A DNA stretch of 57,794 nucleotides from Atopobiaceae bacterium UBA5363. Lineage in GTDB: Bacteria; Actinomycetota; Coriobacteriia; Coriobacteriales; Atopobiaceae. The notes beneath the pieces were generated by a model. That model saw nothing but the letters and a program-made list of their open reading frames with translations, had not been told where the DNA came from and searched no databases. The first letter of the stretch is position 1. Each line of letters opens with the position of its first letter. The translations under genes were made by a program, and so were the position numbers. Of this stretch, positions 9,205 through 15,800 are shown piece after piece. Where the stretch lies: NCBI GenBank assembly GCA_002407925.1, contig DHPN01000012.1, positions 11,278-69,071 on the forward strand, in the 5' to 3' direction.

Positions 9205-9232
9205 ATCATAACACGTTCATCCCCAATCGCAA
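9205..9232 (-). promoter_or_regulatory. Putative promoter of tRNA-Leu
   Basis: On the minus strand TTGCGA, 16-base spacer, TATGAT, ending 12 bases before the mature tRNA 5' end. Confidence 0.55.
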
Positions 9233-9302
9233 TGGATAATTTCATTTTCTCGCTTTGGAAATGAAGCGCCGTCGCATCGATCAAAAGCGTAAGTAACTCC
9301 CC

Positions 9303-10808
9303 TCACTGGTGATAGGTAGAGAGAAAGTCTGCGAGCTTGCTCACCGCCTCTTTCAGTGTTTCAATACGAGGAAGATAGACTATGCGGAAATGATCAGGCT
9401 GAGGCCAGTTAAATCCGGTACCTTGCACAATAAGAACTTTTTTATCCTGAAGCAAATCGAGGGCGAACTGCTGATCATCGGTGATGTTGAACTTCTTACG
9501 ATCAAGCTTGGGAAAGATGTAGAAGGCCGCTTTGGGTTTCACGACCGAGACTCCAGGAATCTCTTTCAGAGCATTGTAAACATAGTTACGCTGTTCAAAG
9601 ACGCGGCCGCCGGGACGCACATAGTCCTTCACTGACTGATGCCCCCAAAGAGCGGTTTGGACAATGGACTGAGCAGGCACGTTAGAGCAAAGACGCATAT
9701 TAAAAAGCATGTTAAGGCCGAGGATATAGTCTTTTGCAACGCGTTTGTTGCCTGAGAGGACCATCCAGCCAATGCGATAGCCGGCGATCATATGCGACTT
9801 AGATAGGCCGGAGTACGTGACGCAGAACAAATCTGGCGCAAGGGAGGCAATTGAGATGTGGTCTCCCTCTCCCTCCATCACCAGCCGGTCATAAATCTCG
9901 TCAGAGAAAATAATAAGTTGATGCTCACGTGCTACCTCGACGATTTCCTCGAGCACCTCGCGCGGATAAAGTGCCCCTGTCGGATTGTTGGGATTGATAA
10001 CCACGATGGCCTTGGTGCGGTCACTGACCTTCTTCTTAATATCATCGATGTCCGGATACCAATTGGCCTGCTCATCGCAAAGATAGTGAACGACTGTGCC
10101 ACCAGCAAGGGTCGCGCACGCGGTCCACAGCGGATAGTCTGGCGCTGGGATTAAAATCTCGTCCCCGTCATCAAGCAGAGCTGACATCGACAGGTTAATG
10201 AGCTCAGAGACGCCATTGCCGGTGTATATATCCTGCATCGAAACATTAGGCAAGCCTTTGATCTGGGAATACTGCATAATGGCCTTGCGTGCAGAGAAGA
10301 GCCCGCGTGAGTCTGAATACCCCTCGCACTCTGAGAGCTGGCGGGCCATATCGTGGACAACCTCATCGGGAGTTCTAAAGCCAAACGTAGCTGGGTTGCC
10401 GATGTTAAGCTTTAATACGTGCGTCCCCTCATCTTCCATACGACTCGCTTCGTCAACGACAGGTCCGCGCACATCGTATAAGACGTTATCAAGTTTCGAT
10501 GACTTTTTGAACTCTCTCATGGGAGCGGCCTCCTTTGGCCTTTTTTGTTGAACCAAATCCGCTTTTTGCTCATTGCTCTCTTCTGTTTCGCCTATGCCGC
10601 TAAGCCAGCTTTCGGACACACCAAGCAGCTCAGACAAGAGAGTCATTGTTGGTTGGCGTGGTACTGTCTTTCCGTTTATATATTGACTTACCTGGCTTTT
10701 CCCCAATTTGGTGCCCTGCTGCGCCGCAAGGCGTATGAGGTCTACCTGCTTCAGCTTATGAATTGCCATGGCTTCTTCGAGACGCTCTGCAAAACTCGCT
10801 TGTCCCAT
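9303..10808 (-). CDS. alaA: XRE helix-turn-helix / AlaA-type aminotransferase fusion
   Basis: A 501-residue fusion. Residues about 5-72 are a Cro/CI-type helix-turn-helix (KLKQVDLIRLA, then KSQVSQYINGKTVPRQ). Residues about 76-96 form a polar linker. From Met97 on, the protein follows E. coli AlaA (glutamate-pyruvate transaminase, alanine synthesis) almost from its first residue: KSSKLDNV, LNIGNPATFGF, PAPDYPLW, INPNNPTG, SDEIYD, and SGLSK with Lys337 as the expected PLP lysine. The catalytic set looks intact. The promoter carries four AGTTCA repeats. The fusion differs from MocR/GabR regulators, whose DNA-binding part is GntR-type. Met97 has its own excellent ribosome site, so a free aminotransferase may also be made. 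Enzyme call is strong; a regulatory role is inferred. Confidence 0.92.
   Translation of the reverse strand: MGQASFAERLEEAMAIHKLKQVDLIRLAAQQGTKLGKSQVSQYINGKTVPRQPTMTLLSELLGVSESWLSGIGETEESNEQKADLVQQKRPKEAAPMREFKKSSKLDNVLYDVRGPVVDEASRMEDEGTHVLKLNIGNPATFGFRTPDEVVHDMARQLSECEGYSDSRGLFSARKAIMQYSQIKGLPNVSMQDIYTGNGVSELINLSMSALLDDGDEILIPAPDYPLWTACATLAGGTVVHYLCDEQANWYPDIDDIKKKVSDRTKAIVVINPNNPTGALYPREVLEEIVEVAREHQLIIFSDEIYDRLVMEGEGDHISIASLAPDLFCVTYSGLSKSHMIAGYRIGWMVLSGNKRVAKDYILGLNMLFNMRLCSNVPAQSIVQTALWGHQSVKDYVRPGGRVFEQRNYVYNALKEIPGVSVVKPKAAFYIFPKLDRKKFNITDDQQFALDLLQDKKVLIVQGTGFNWPQPDHFRIVYLPRIETLKEAVSKLADFLSTYHQ
10518..10536 (-). promoter_or_regulatory. Internal ribosome site and second start codon (Met97)
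   Basis: Inside the fusion gene, AAAGGAGG (minus strand, 10536-10529) stands exactly eight bases before an in-frame ATG (10520-10518). That ATG coincides with the natural N-terminus of AlaA proteins. It is a better ribosome site than the one before the first ATG at 10808. Confidence 0.6.
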
Positions 10809-10820
10809 AGGGCCCCCAAG

Positions 10821-10895
10821 AGTTCAATTATTTGCAAAAGTTCATTTTTCGAGAGTTTAGTGTAGTTTGCTTATATTTACAAGTTCAAAGTTCAA
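10821..10895 (-). promoter_or_regulatory. Promoter with AGTTCA repeats before the HTH-aminotransferase gene
   Basis: AGTTCA occurs at 10821, 10839, 10882 and 10889, the last two in direct tandem with a 7-base period. On the minus strand one repeat gives TTGAAC (10888-10883), followed by an 18-base spacer and TACACT (10864-10859), a plausible -35/-10 pair. Repeats at and downstream of a promoter are what an autoregulating XRE protein would need; binding itself is inferred. Confidence 0.45.
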
Positions 10896-11034
10896 TACAC
10901 ACAAGTCATAGATACTTCAACCACAAATGCTCGACTACGAGCTCATCTTCTCCAAGCTTGTTTTTTCAAAGGTCGCGCTGCGTTCCTACAGATACCATGA
11001 CCACTGTTTGAGAGCCGACTCTGCAAAAAAAACC

Positions 11035-11063
11035 TTGCAATCATAGGAGGGGTAAGTGATAAT
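11035..11063 (+). promoter_or_regulatory. Putative promoter of the tRNA-His/tRNA-Lys unit
   Basis: TTGCAA, 17-base spacer, GATAAT, about 44 bases upstream of tRNA-His. Confidence 0.55.
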
Positions 11064-11106
11064 ATCCTACGCTGCGTGTGCGACGAAAGTCACACGAGAG
11101 CGAGAT

Positions 11107-11184
11107 GGTGGGTGTAGCTCAGTTGGCTAGAGCGCCGGACCGTGGCTCCGGAGGTCGTGGGTTCGAGACCCACTACCCACCCCA
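11107..11184 (+). tRNA. tRNA-His(GTG)
   Basis: A 78-base tRNA including the extra G at -1 paired with discriminator C, the histidine identity element. The anticodon stem CCGGA/TCCGG encloses CCGTGGC, giving anticodon GTG. The T-arm GTGGG-TTCGAGA-CCCAC and the encoded CCA are intact. Confidence 0.95.
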
Positions 11185-11196
11185 TAAACTGAATAT

Positions 11197-11272
11197 GGGT
11201 CGTTAGCTCAGATGGTAGAGCAGGGGACTCTTAATCCCAAGGTCGAGGGTTCGACCCCCTCACGACCCACCA
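11197..11272 (+). tRNA. tRNA-Lys(CTT)
   Basis: A 76-base tRNA 12 bases after tRNA-His. Acceptor GGGTCGT/ACGACCC, loop CTCTTAA with anticodon CTT (reads AAG), T-arm GAGGG-TTCGACC-CCCTC, encoded CCA. Pair 27-43 of the anticodon stem is a G/A mismatch; the other four pairs are sound. Confidence 0.95.
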
Positions 11273-11281
11273 GAGACTACG

Positions 11282-11312
11282 AGAGGCCGGAGATAAAAGA
11301 TCTCTGGCCTCT
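11282..11312 (+). terminator. Terminator of the tRNA-His/tRNA-Lys unit
   Basis: A 13-bp stem (AGAGGCCGGAGAT with ATCTCTGGCCTCT, one G-T pair, five-base loop) begins ten bases after the tRNA-Lys CCA and is followed by a pyrimidine-rich TCCTTTGTT tract. Confidence 0.75.
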
Positions 11313-11474
11313 TCCTTTGTTGACGTGTCATTGCAGAGAAAAACTTAAATAAGCCTCATTTTGAAACTCTGAGGTCTCTTTATGGCAATCATTGAGTTGC
11401 AGCATTGAAACATCACCGGGCGTCCTGAGAAACACTGATGAAATTCAATACTTTTATCGTTTTTAAGGAGGCAG

Positions 11475-11498
11475 ATGGTCCAATTTGTTTTGGCCTGA
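11475..11498 (+). other. Possible seven-codon upstream ORF (MVQFVLA)
   Basis: ATG at 11475 follows AAGGAGG (11465-11471) by three bases and opens a frame of seven codons ending in TGA at 11496, 34 bases before the class III aminotransferase. The spacing is short, so translation is uncertain. Confidence 0.25.
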
Positions 11499-11532
11499 GC
11501 TGATAATCTCACCTATGGGGAGGTAGATTTGC

Positions 11533-12816
11533 ATGGCAATGCGCTACGAAGACTATAAGCGCTACCTGAGCCCGGCGCTCGCAAAGACCACGGATCTGGT
11601 CATCGAGCGCGGCGAAGGAAGTTACCTTTGGGATGTCAATGGCGAGCGCTACCTTGACTTTGTCCAAGGCATTGCCGTCAATGCCCTAGGTCATAACGAT
11701 CCCCATGTTCGCGCGGCCATCCACGATCAGGTAGACAAGCTGATAAATGGCAGCTTCAACATGGTGAACTTTCCAACCACCTTGATACTCGCCCAACGGC
11801 TCGCTCAAATTGCCCCAGGCTCACTTGGCTGTACCTTCTTCTCAAATGGCGGAGCCGAGGCTACCGATGGCGCCCTCAAGCTCGCTCGTGCCTATACGGG
11901 GCGGCCATGCATCATTGCCTTCAGGGGCTCTTTCCATGGGCGTACCCTCGGGGCTACCGCCGTCACAGGCTCTGCTGCCAAATATCGGCATTCCTATCAG
12001 CCCCTTGTTCCAGGCATCTATTTTGCCACCTACCCCCAATCGGATTTGTGCCCTCAAGGCTACGATGAGCGGCAACGCACAGAGTTTTGCCTTAATGATC
12101 TGCAGCAACTCTTTGATTACCTTGTGAGTCCTGATGAAGTTGCAGCAATCATCATGGAGCCTGTTCAAGGTGAGGGAGGCTACTTTGTGCCTCCGACAGC
12201 CTTCGTTAAGGCTATCCGAAAGATCTGTGATGAGCATGGGATTCTTTTGATTTTTGATGAGATCCAAAGTGGTTATGGCCGCACAGGTAAAATGTGGGCT
12301 GGACAGAATTTTGGCGTGACGCCAGACATCATGACGCTGGGAAAGGCCATTGCCGGCGGCCTGCCAATGAGCGCTGTGGTATCCACAGGAGAAATCATGC
12401 AGAGGTGGCATCCCGGCATGCACGGCGGCACCTTCGGGGGAAACCCCGTGGCCGCTGCCGCAGCCCTCGCGGTGCTTGATCAGTTCAAAGAGCAAGACAT
12501 CCTTGCCAATGTAGGCAAGCAAGGTGACTATCTTGGCAAAAAGCTTACGCAATTGCAAGAGAAGCACCCTGTCGTAGGACAAGCGCGTGGCATCGGGCTC
12601 ATGCGCGCAATTTCCTTTACCCATGAGGATGAGACACCTGCTCCGGAGATCTGGAACAAGGTCAAAGCGCAGTGTCTGAAAAATCACATGATTACGTTGA
12701 ACTGTGGTGTGCATGGTAACGGCATGCGCTTCGCCACCTGCCTCAATGTTACACCAGACATCATTGACGAGGGCATTGGAATCCTTGACAGGTCTATGAG
12801 CGAACTGGGCTATTAG
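11533..12816 (+). CDS. Class III aminotransferase (acetylornithine/4-aminobutyrate type)
   Basis: A 427-residue PLP enzyme of the ArgD/GabT group, moving an omega-amino group to 2-oxoglutarate. Visible signatures: FSNGGAEATDGALKLAR (phosphate-binding), SFHGRTLGA, EPVQGEGG, FDEIQSGYGR with Asp242, and TLGKAIAGG with Lys271 as the Schiff-base lysine. The start ATG follows GGGGAGG. No arg genes lie nearby and a hydroxyacid dehydrogenase follows 50 bases downstream, so a catabolic substrate such as 4-aminobutyrate is as likely as acetylornithine. Family certain, substrate open. Confidence 0.9.
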   Translation: MAMRYEDYKRYLSPALAKTTDLVIERGEGSYLWDVNGERYLDFVQGIAVNALGHNDPHVRAAIHDQVDKLINGSFNMVNFPTTLILAQRLAQIAPGSLGCTFFSNGGAEATDGALKLARAYTGRPCIIAFRGSFHGRTLGATAVTGSAAKYRHSYQPLVPGIYFATYPQSDLCPQGYDERQRTEFCLNDLQQLFDYLVSPDEVAAIIMEPVQGEGGYFVPPTAFVKAIRKICDEHGILLIFDEIQSGYGRTGKMWAGQNFGVTPDIMTLGKAIAGGLPMSAVVSTGEIMQRWHPGMHGGTFGGNPVAAAAALAVLDQFKEQDILANVGKQGDYLGKKLTQLQEKHPVVGQARGIGLMRAISFTHEDETPAPEIWNKVKAQCLKNHMITLNCGVHGNGMRFATCLNVTPDIIDEGIGILDRSMSELGY

Positions 12817-12866
12817 CTAGGCAGGCTGCCTTCGGGCTTTAGGAGTGCCTGCAGAAGGGGGCTTCC

Positions 12867-13844
12867 ATGCATCGAATAGGATTTCTCAAGAGCGCGCTGC
12901 CGCTCGACGGCGAGCGGGCGCTCCTCAGTGCACGAGGTGTCGATGACGTGGAGCTCTTTGACGTACCAGCAGACCAAGACCGAGTGCCGCTTTCAGGTGC
13001 GCTCACAGATGCTGACGGGCTCGTGATCGAGTGGGGTGAGGCTCCTGCAAGCCTGTTTCAGGAAAACCCTCAGCTCAAATGTGTTTCTGATATGTATATA
13101 GGCTATGACAACATTGACGTAGAGGCTGCCACAGAAAATGGGACATGGGTTACAAACGTGCCAGGCTATTGTTCTTATGATGTGGCTTTGCATACGTTGG
13201 GGCTGATTGTCGACCTTTATCGCAAGATCAGCTTCCGTGATCGCCTTGTGCGCTCTGGCAAATGGGATGACACGGCAGGATATCCCGTTTGGCGCCCAAG
13301 CGGACAGATCGCAGGCCTTATTTACTTTGGCAGCATTGCCAAAGAGCTTGTGCCAATGCTACAGGGGATCGGCATGAAGGTGCTCGTCTATGCGCCCACA
13401 AAGACAAAGGAATATCTTGCAAGGTGGGACTGCGAGAAGGCAGAGACGGTCGATGGGCTCTTTTCAGCTTCCGATGTCGTCAGCCTGCACTGCCCTCTTA
13501 CTCCTGAAACGACGAACATCGTGAACTCCAAGACGTTGGCTTTGATGAAACCAAGCGCCTTTTTGGTAAACACTGCTCGCGGAGGCTGTGTGAATGAAGA
13601 TGCCCTTGCGGCAGCGCTTCACAGCGGAACAATTCAGGCCGCGGCGGTAGATGTTTTGCGCGATGAGACAAAGCTTAGCTCTGCGCTTATTGGACTTTCC
13701 AACTGCACGATAACGCCCCATGCGGCGTACCTTTCAATGAATTCCTATCAGGAACTGCGAAAACGCGCTTTTCTTAACTGCCTAGCGGCTGTTATGGGAG
13801 AAGTGCCCGCTGATCCTGTGAATGACCCGCGCGCCGTGTTCTGA
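12867..13844 (+). CDS. D-isomer-specific 2-hydroxyacid dehydrogenase-like protein
   Basis: A 325-residue member of the D-2-hydroxyacid dehydrogenase family (phosphoglycerate, lactate and hydroxyisocaproate dehydrogenase relatives), which interconverts 2-oxo and D-2-hydroxy acids using NAD. IGYDNIDV, NVPGYCSYDVA and NTARGGCVNEDAL are typical. Catalytic Arg238, Glu267 and His285 are in place. The dinucleotide motif is odd: where GxGxxG is expected the protein has Y153-F-G155-S-I-A158, so two of three glycines are replaced. Cofactor binding may be altered or lost. It follows the class III aminotransferase in the same direction by 50 bases, which suggests the 2-oxo product of a transamination as substrate. 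Confidence 0.85.
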   Translation: MHRIGFLKSALPLDGERALLSARGVDDVELFDVPADQDRVPLSGALTDADGLVIEWGEAPASLFQENPQLKCVSDMYIGYDNIDVEAATENGTWVTNVPGYCSYDVALHTLGLIVDLYRKISFRDRLVRSGKWDDTAGYPVWRPSGQIAGLIYFGSIAKELVPMLQGIGMKVLVYAPTKTKEYLARWDCEKAETVDGLFSASDVVSLHCPLTPETTNIVNSKTLALMKPSAFLVNTARGGCVNEDALAAALHSGTIQAAAVDVLRDETKLSSALIGLSNCTITPHAAYLSMNSYQELRKRAFLNCLAAVMGEVPADPVNDPRAVF

Positions 13845-13997
13845 GCTTGACTGATATTCGCCTTCTGCAGGGTAATCCTTATGCAGGCTTCTTCCGAAGA
13901 CTTAGCAAGACGGTCACCCCTACACCATCGAGGGCCAGCGTAGACAAGACGGTCGCATTATTGCTGGTGCGCAAGTCTTCTTCAATATGACTTTTTG

Positions 13998-14026
13998 TTG
14001 AAACAGGCAGGTAGCAGACTTGTTAT
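13998..14026 (+). promoter_or_regulatory. Putative promoter of the second class I aminotransferase
   Basis: TTGAAA, 17-base spacer, TGTTAT, about 30 bases upstream of the ATG at 14057. A 10-base direct repeat CAAGACGGTC (13906-13915 and 13945-13954, 39 bases apart) lies upstream and could be a regulator site. Confidence 0.4.
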
Positions 14027-14056
14027 CGTTAGTAAAAGAACAGGCTGGAGGCAGGC

Positions 14057-15268
14057 ATGGCCGAGGGCATTGATTCGCTCATGTACGAGTTCGGAGCGGG
14101 CAAGTCCGCAATTCGCGAGCTGTTTGAAAAGAGCATGGAGTTCGTGCAGCAAGGAGTGACGACCGACATATGGGACTTCTCGATAGGCAACCCGACTGTC
14201 CCTGCTCCCCCAGAAGTCAGTGAAGCAATAGAAAAAGTACTCGCCAGCTGCAGCTCCTTTGAGCTACATGGCTATACGGAAAACAATGGGCGACTTGCCA
14301 CGCGCGAGGCCATCGCTCGTGATCTCAATAAGCGCTTCGGCCACGGTAGCCACCGCTACGGGGCAGGAGATCTCATGCTAACCGCAGGGGCAGCCGGAGC
14401 AATCTCAGCCACAATTGCCGCCCTTACCTTACCAGGAGAGAGCGCGATCGTACTCACGCCCTATTTTCCTGAGTATCGCATGTACATTCAAGCTTGGCAC
14501 TGCCATTGCGTCGAGGTGCCAACGACACCGAAGACCTTTCAGCCCAATATCAACGCGATCGAAGCCGCCATCGAGCCGACGACGCGCATGGTAATCATCA
14601 ACACACCCAATAACCCAACCGGCACTATCTACAGGCCTGAGGTTTTGGAACAGCTTGCTGATATGCTGCGTCAGAAAGAAAAAGACCTTGGGCGCGTGAT
14701 TTACTTACTTTCTGACGAACCGTACCGTGAGATTGTCTACGACGGCCATGTGAACCCTTGGGTGCCGGATTATTATGAGGATACTGTTGTCTGCTATAGC
14801 TACTCCAAGTCCTTGTCGCTGCCAGGAGAACGCGCTGGCTATGTGCTTGTTCCTCCAAGCCTAACTAACCATGACCACGCCTATGAGGCCTTGCTGGGGT
14901 CACAGCGCGCGATCAATACAATTCAAAACAGCCTTATGCAGCGCGTTTTGGAGCTATGCGCAGGAGTCGCTGCTCCAATAAAGGAATATCAACGCAAGCG
15001 GCGCATCATCTATCGTGGGCTCAGTGACATTGGCTATGACGTGGTACGACCAGATGGGGCCTTCTACCTTTGGATACGCTGTCTTGAAGAAGATGAGCGA
15101 GCCTTCTCGGAAAAGGCTTTCGAACATGGGCTGCTGCTCGTACCCTCAGACGACTTCGGCTGTGACTCCTACGTGCGACTCTCCTACTGCTGCGATGACG
15201 ATACCTTGTCAGGGTCTTTACCCGCCTTTCAAAAACTTTGGGACGACTATGGCAGCTATCTCTGGTGA
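14057..15268 (+). CDS. PLP-dependent class I/II aminotransferase
   Basis: A 403-residue fold-type I aminotransferase of the aspartate aminotransferase superfamily. Motifs: FSIGNPTVPAP (substrate-arm region), NTPNNPTG, LSDEPYRE with Asp220 and Tyr223, and SYSKSLSLPGER with Lys251 as the PLP lysine; a C-terminal Arg in SYVRLSYC would bind the substrate carboxylate. The start ATG is preceded by GGAGGCAGGC. It stands in its own unit with a promoter just upstream. It is distinct from the AlaA-type domain at 9.3-10.5 kb; substrate specificity cannot be assigned. Confidence 0.9.
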   Translation: MAEGIDSLMYEFGAGKSAIRELFEKSMEFVQQGVTTDIWDFSIGNPTVPAPPEVSEAIEKVLASCSSFELHGYTENNGRLATREAIARDLNKRFGHGSHRYGAGDLMLTAGAAGAISATIAALTLPGESAIVLTPYFPEYRMYIQAWHCHCVEVPTTPKTFQPNINAIEAAIEPTTRMVIINTPNNPTGTIYRPEVLEQLADMLRQKEKDLGRVIYLLSDEPYREIVYDGHVNPWVPDYYEDTVVCYSYSKSLSLPGERAGYVLVPPSLTNHDHAYEALLGSQRAINTIQNSLMQRVLELCAGVAAPIKEYQRKRRIIYRGLSDIGYDVVRPDGAFYLWIRCLEEDERAFSEKAFEHGLLLVPSDDFGCDSYVRLSYCCDDDTLSGSLPAFQKLWDDYGSYLW

Positions 15269-15455
15269 GTAATGAAAAGGCGCATAAAGCAAAATGTGCT
15301 CGCTATTAATAGCAACGATCAAATTTGACAAGGAAATCCTTTAGGGAATAAAGCGCCAATGAGGCCGCATTGGCTCAAGGCGGCACTCTGACCCGTCTTC
15401 TGCCGGCTTAAACCGCCCGTCAGCCCGATCCTTAGAATGTATTCAGCAAAAAAGG

Positions 15456-15800
15456 TGTTATATAGCGTCCAGCGCATGGCGCACAGCTTATGCGCTCTGC
15501 GGCAAACACTTGCCCTCTCCTTGGTATGAGGTTGTGGGGTTGTATCATAACGTCCGGAGAGGGCCGTAAAGGGAGAAGAGCGCCACTGACGTCCGCCGAG
15601 GAAGATGACGCTCTTACTTATGCAGCGTACCCATGAAACTTTGCCTAAGTGTTTCGAGTATCGAACAGTATCGCTATGAAACGGTAAGGGATAGGCAAAG
15701 GCGCGGCTTGCTCTACCTTGGCTGATGCGACGCGCAAGCCTTCACAAGGTTTGGCGAAAGACCAGCAGGCAATGATAGAACAAACGGGCAGTCGCTGCGT
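15456..15800 (+). ncRNA. Candidate structured RNA of unknown family
   Basis: No gene fits between 15269 and 15800. From 15472 on there is a chain of perfect stems: GCGCAT/ATGCGC (15472-15495); GCCCTCTCC/GGAGAGGGC (15512-15564); AAGAGCG/CGCTCTT (15576-15615); TTTGCCTA/TAGGCAAA (15640-15699); GGCTTGC/GCAAGCC (15705-15740). An enclosing pair joins ATGCAGCG (15620) to CGCTGCGT (15793-15800). An extended -10 (TGT TATATA, 15456-15464) would start transcription within a few bases of the first stem. The part at 15269-15455 holds a TTGACA (15325) but little structure. I found no hallmark of tmRNA, RNase P RNA, SRP RNA, T-box or cobalamin riboswitch. Strand and ends are guesses. Confidence 0.4.

Noticed and set aside
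11842..12714. A 290-codon open frame antisense to the class III aminotransferase
   Set aside because: The sense frame encodes an intact enzyme with all motifs; the antisense frame has no ribosome site or recognisable domain and mirrors codon usage.
15576..15615. Cobalamin riboswitch (GCCACTGA ... GAGGAAG)
   Set aside because: Only a short resemblance; the GGTGAAAATCCG-type segment and the B12 box with its GCC TG ending are absent.
15456..15800. RNase P RNA, tmRNA, 6S or SRP RNA
   Set aside because: GAGGAAAGTCCGGGC, the tRNA-like tmRNA ends and the SRP GGTCCGGAAGG motif are not present; 6S RNA has too little sequence conservation for me to exclude firmly.
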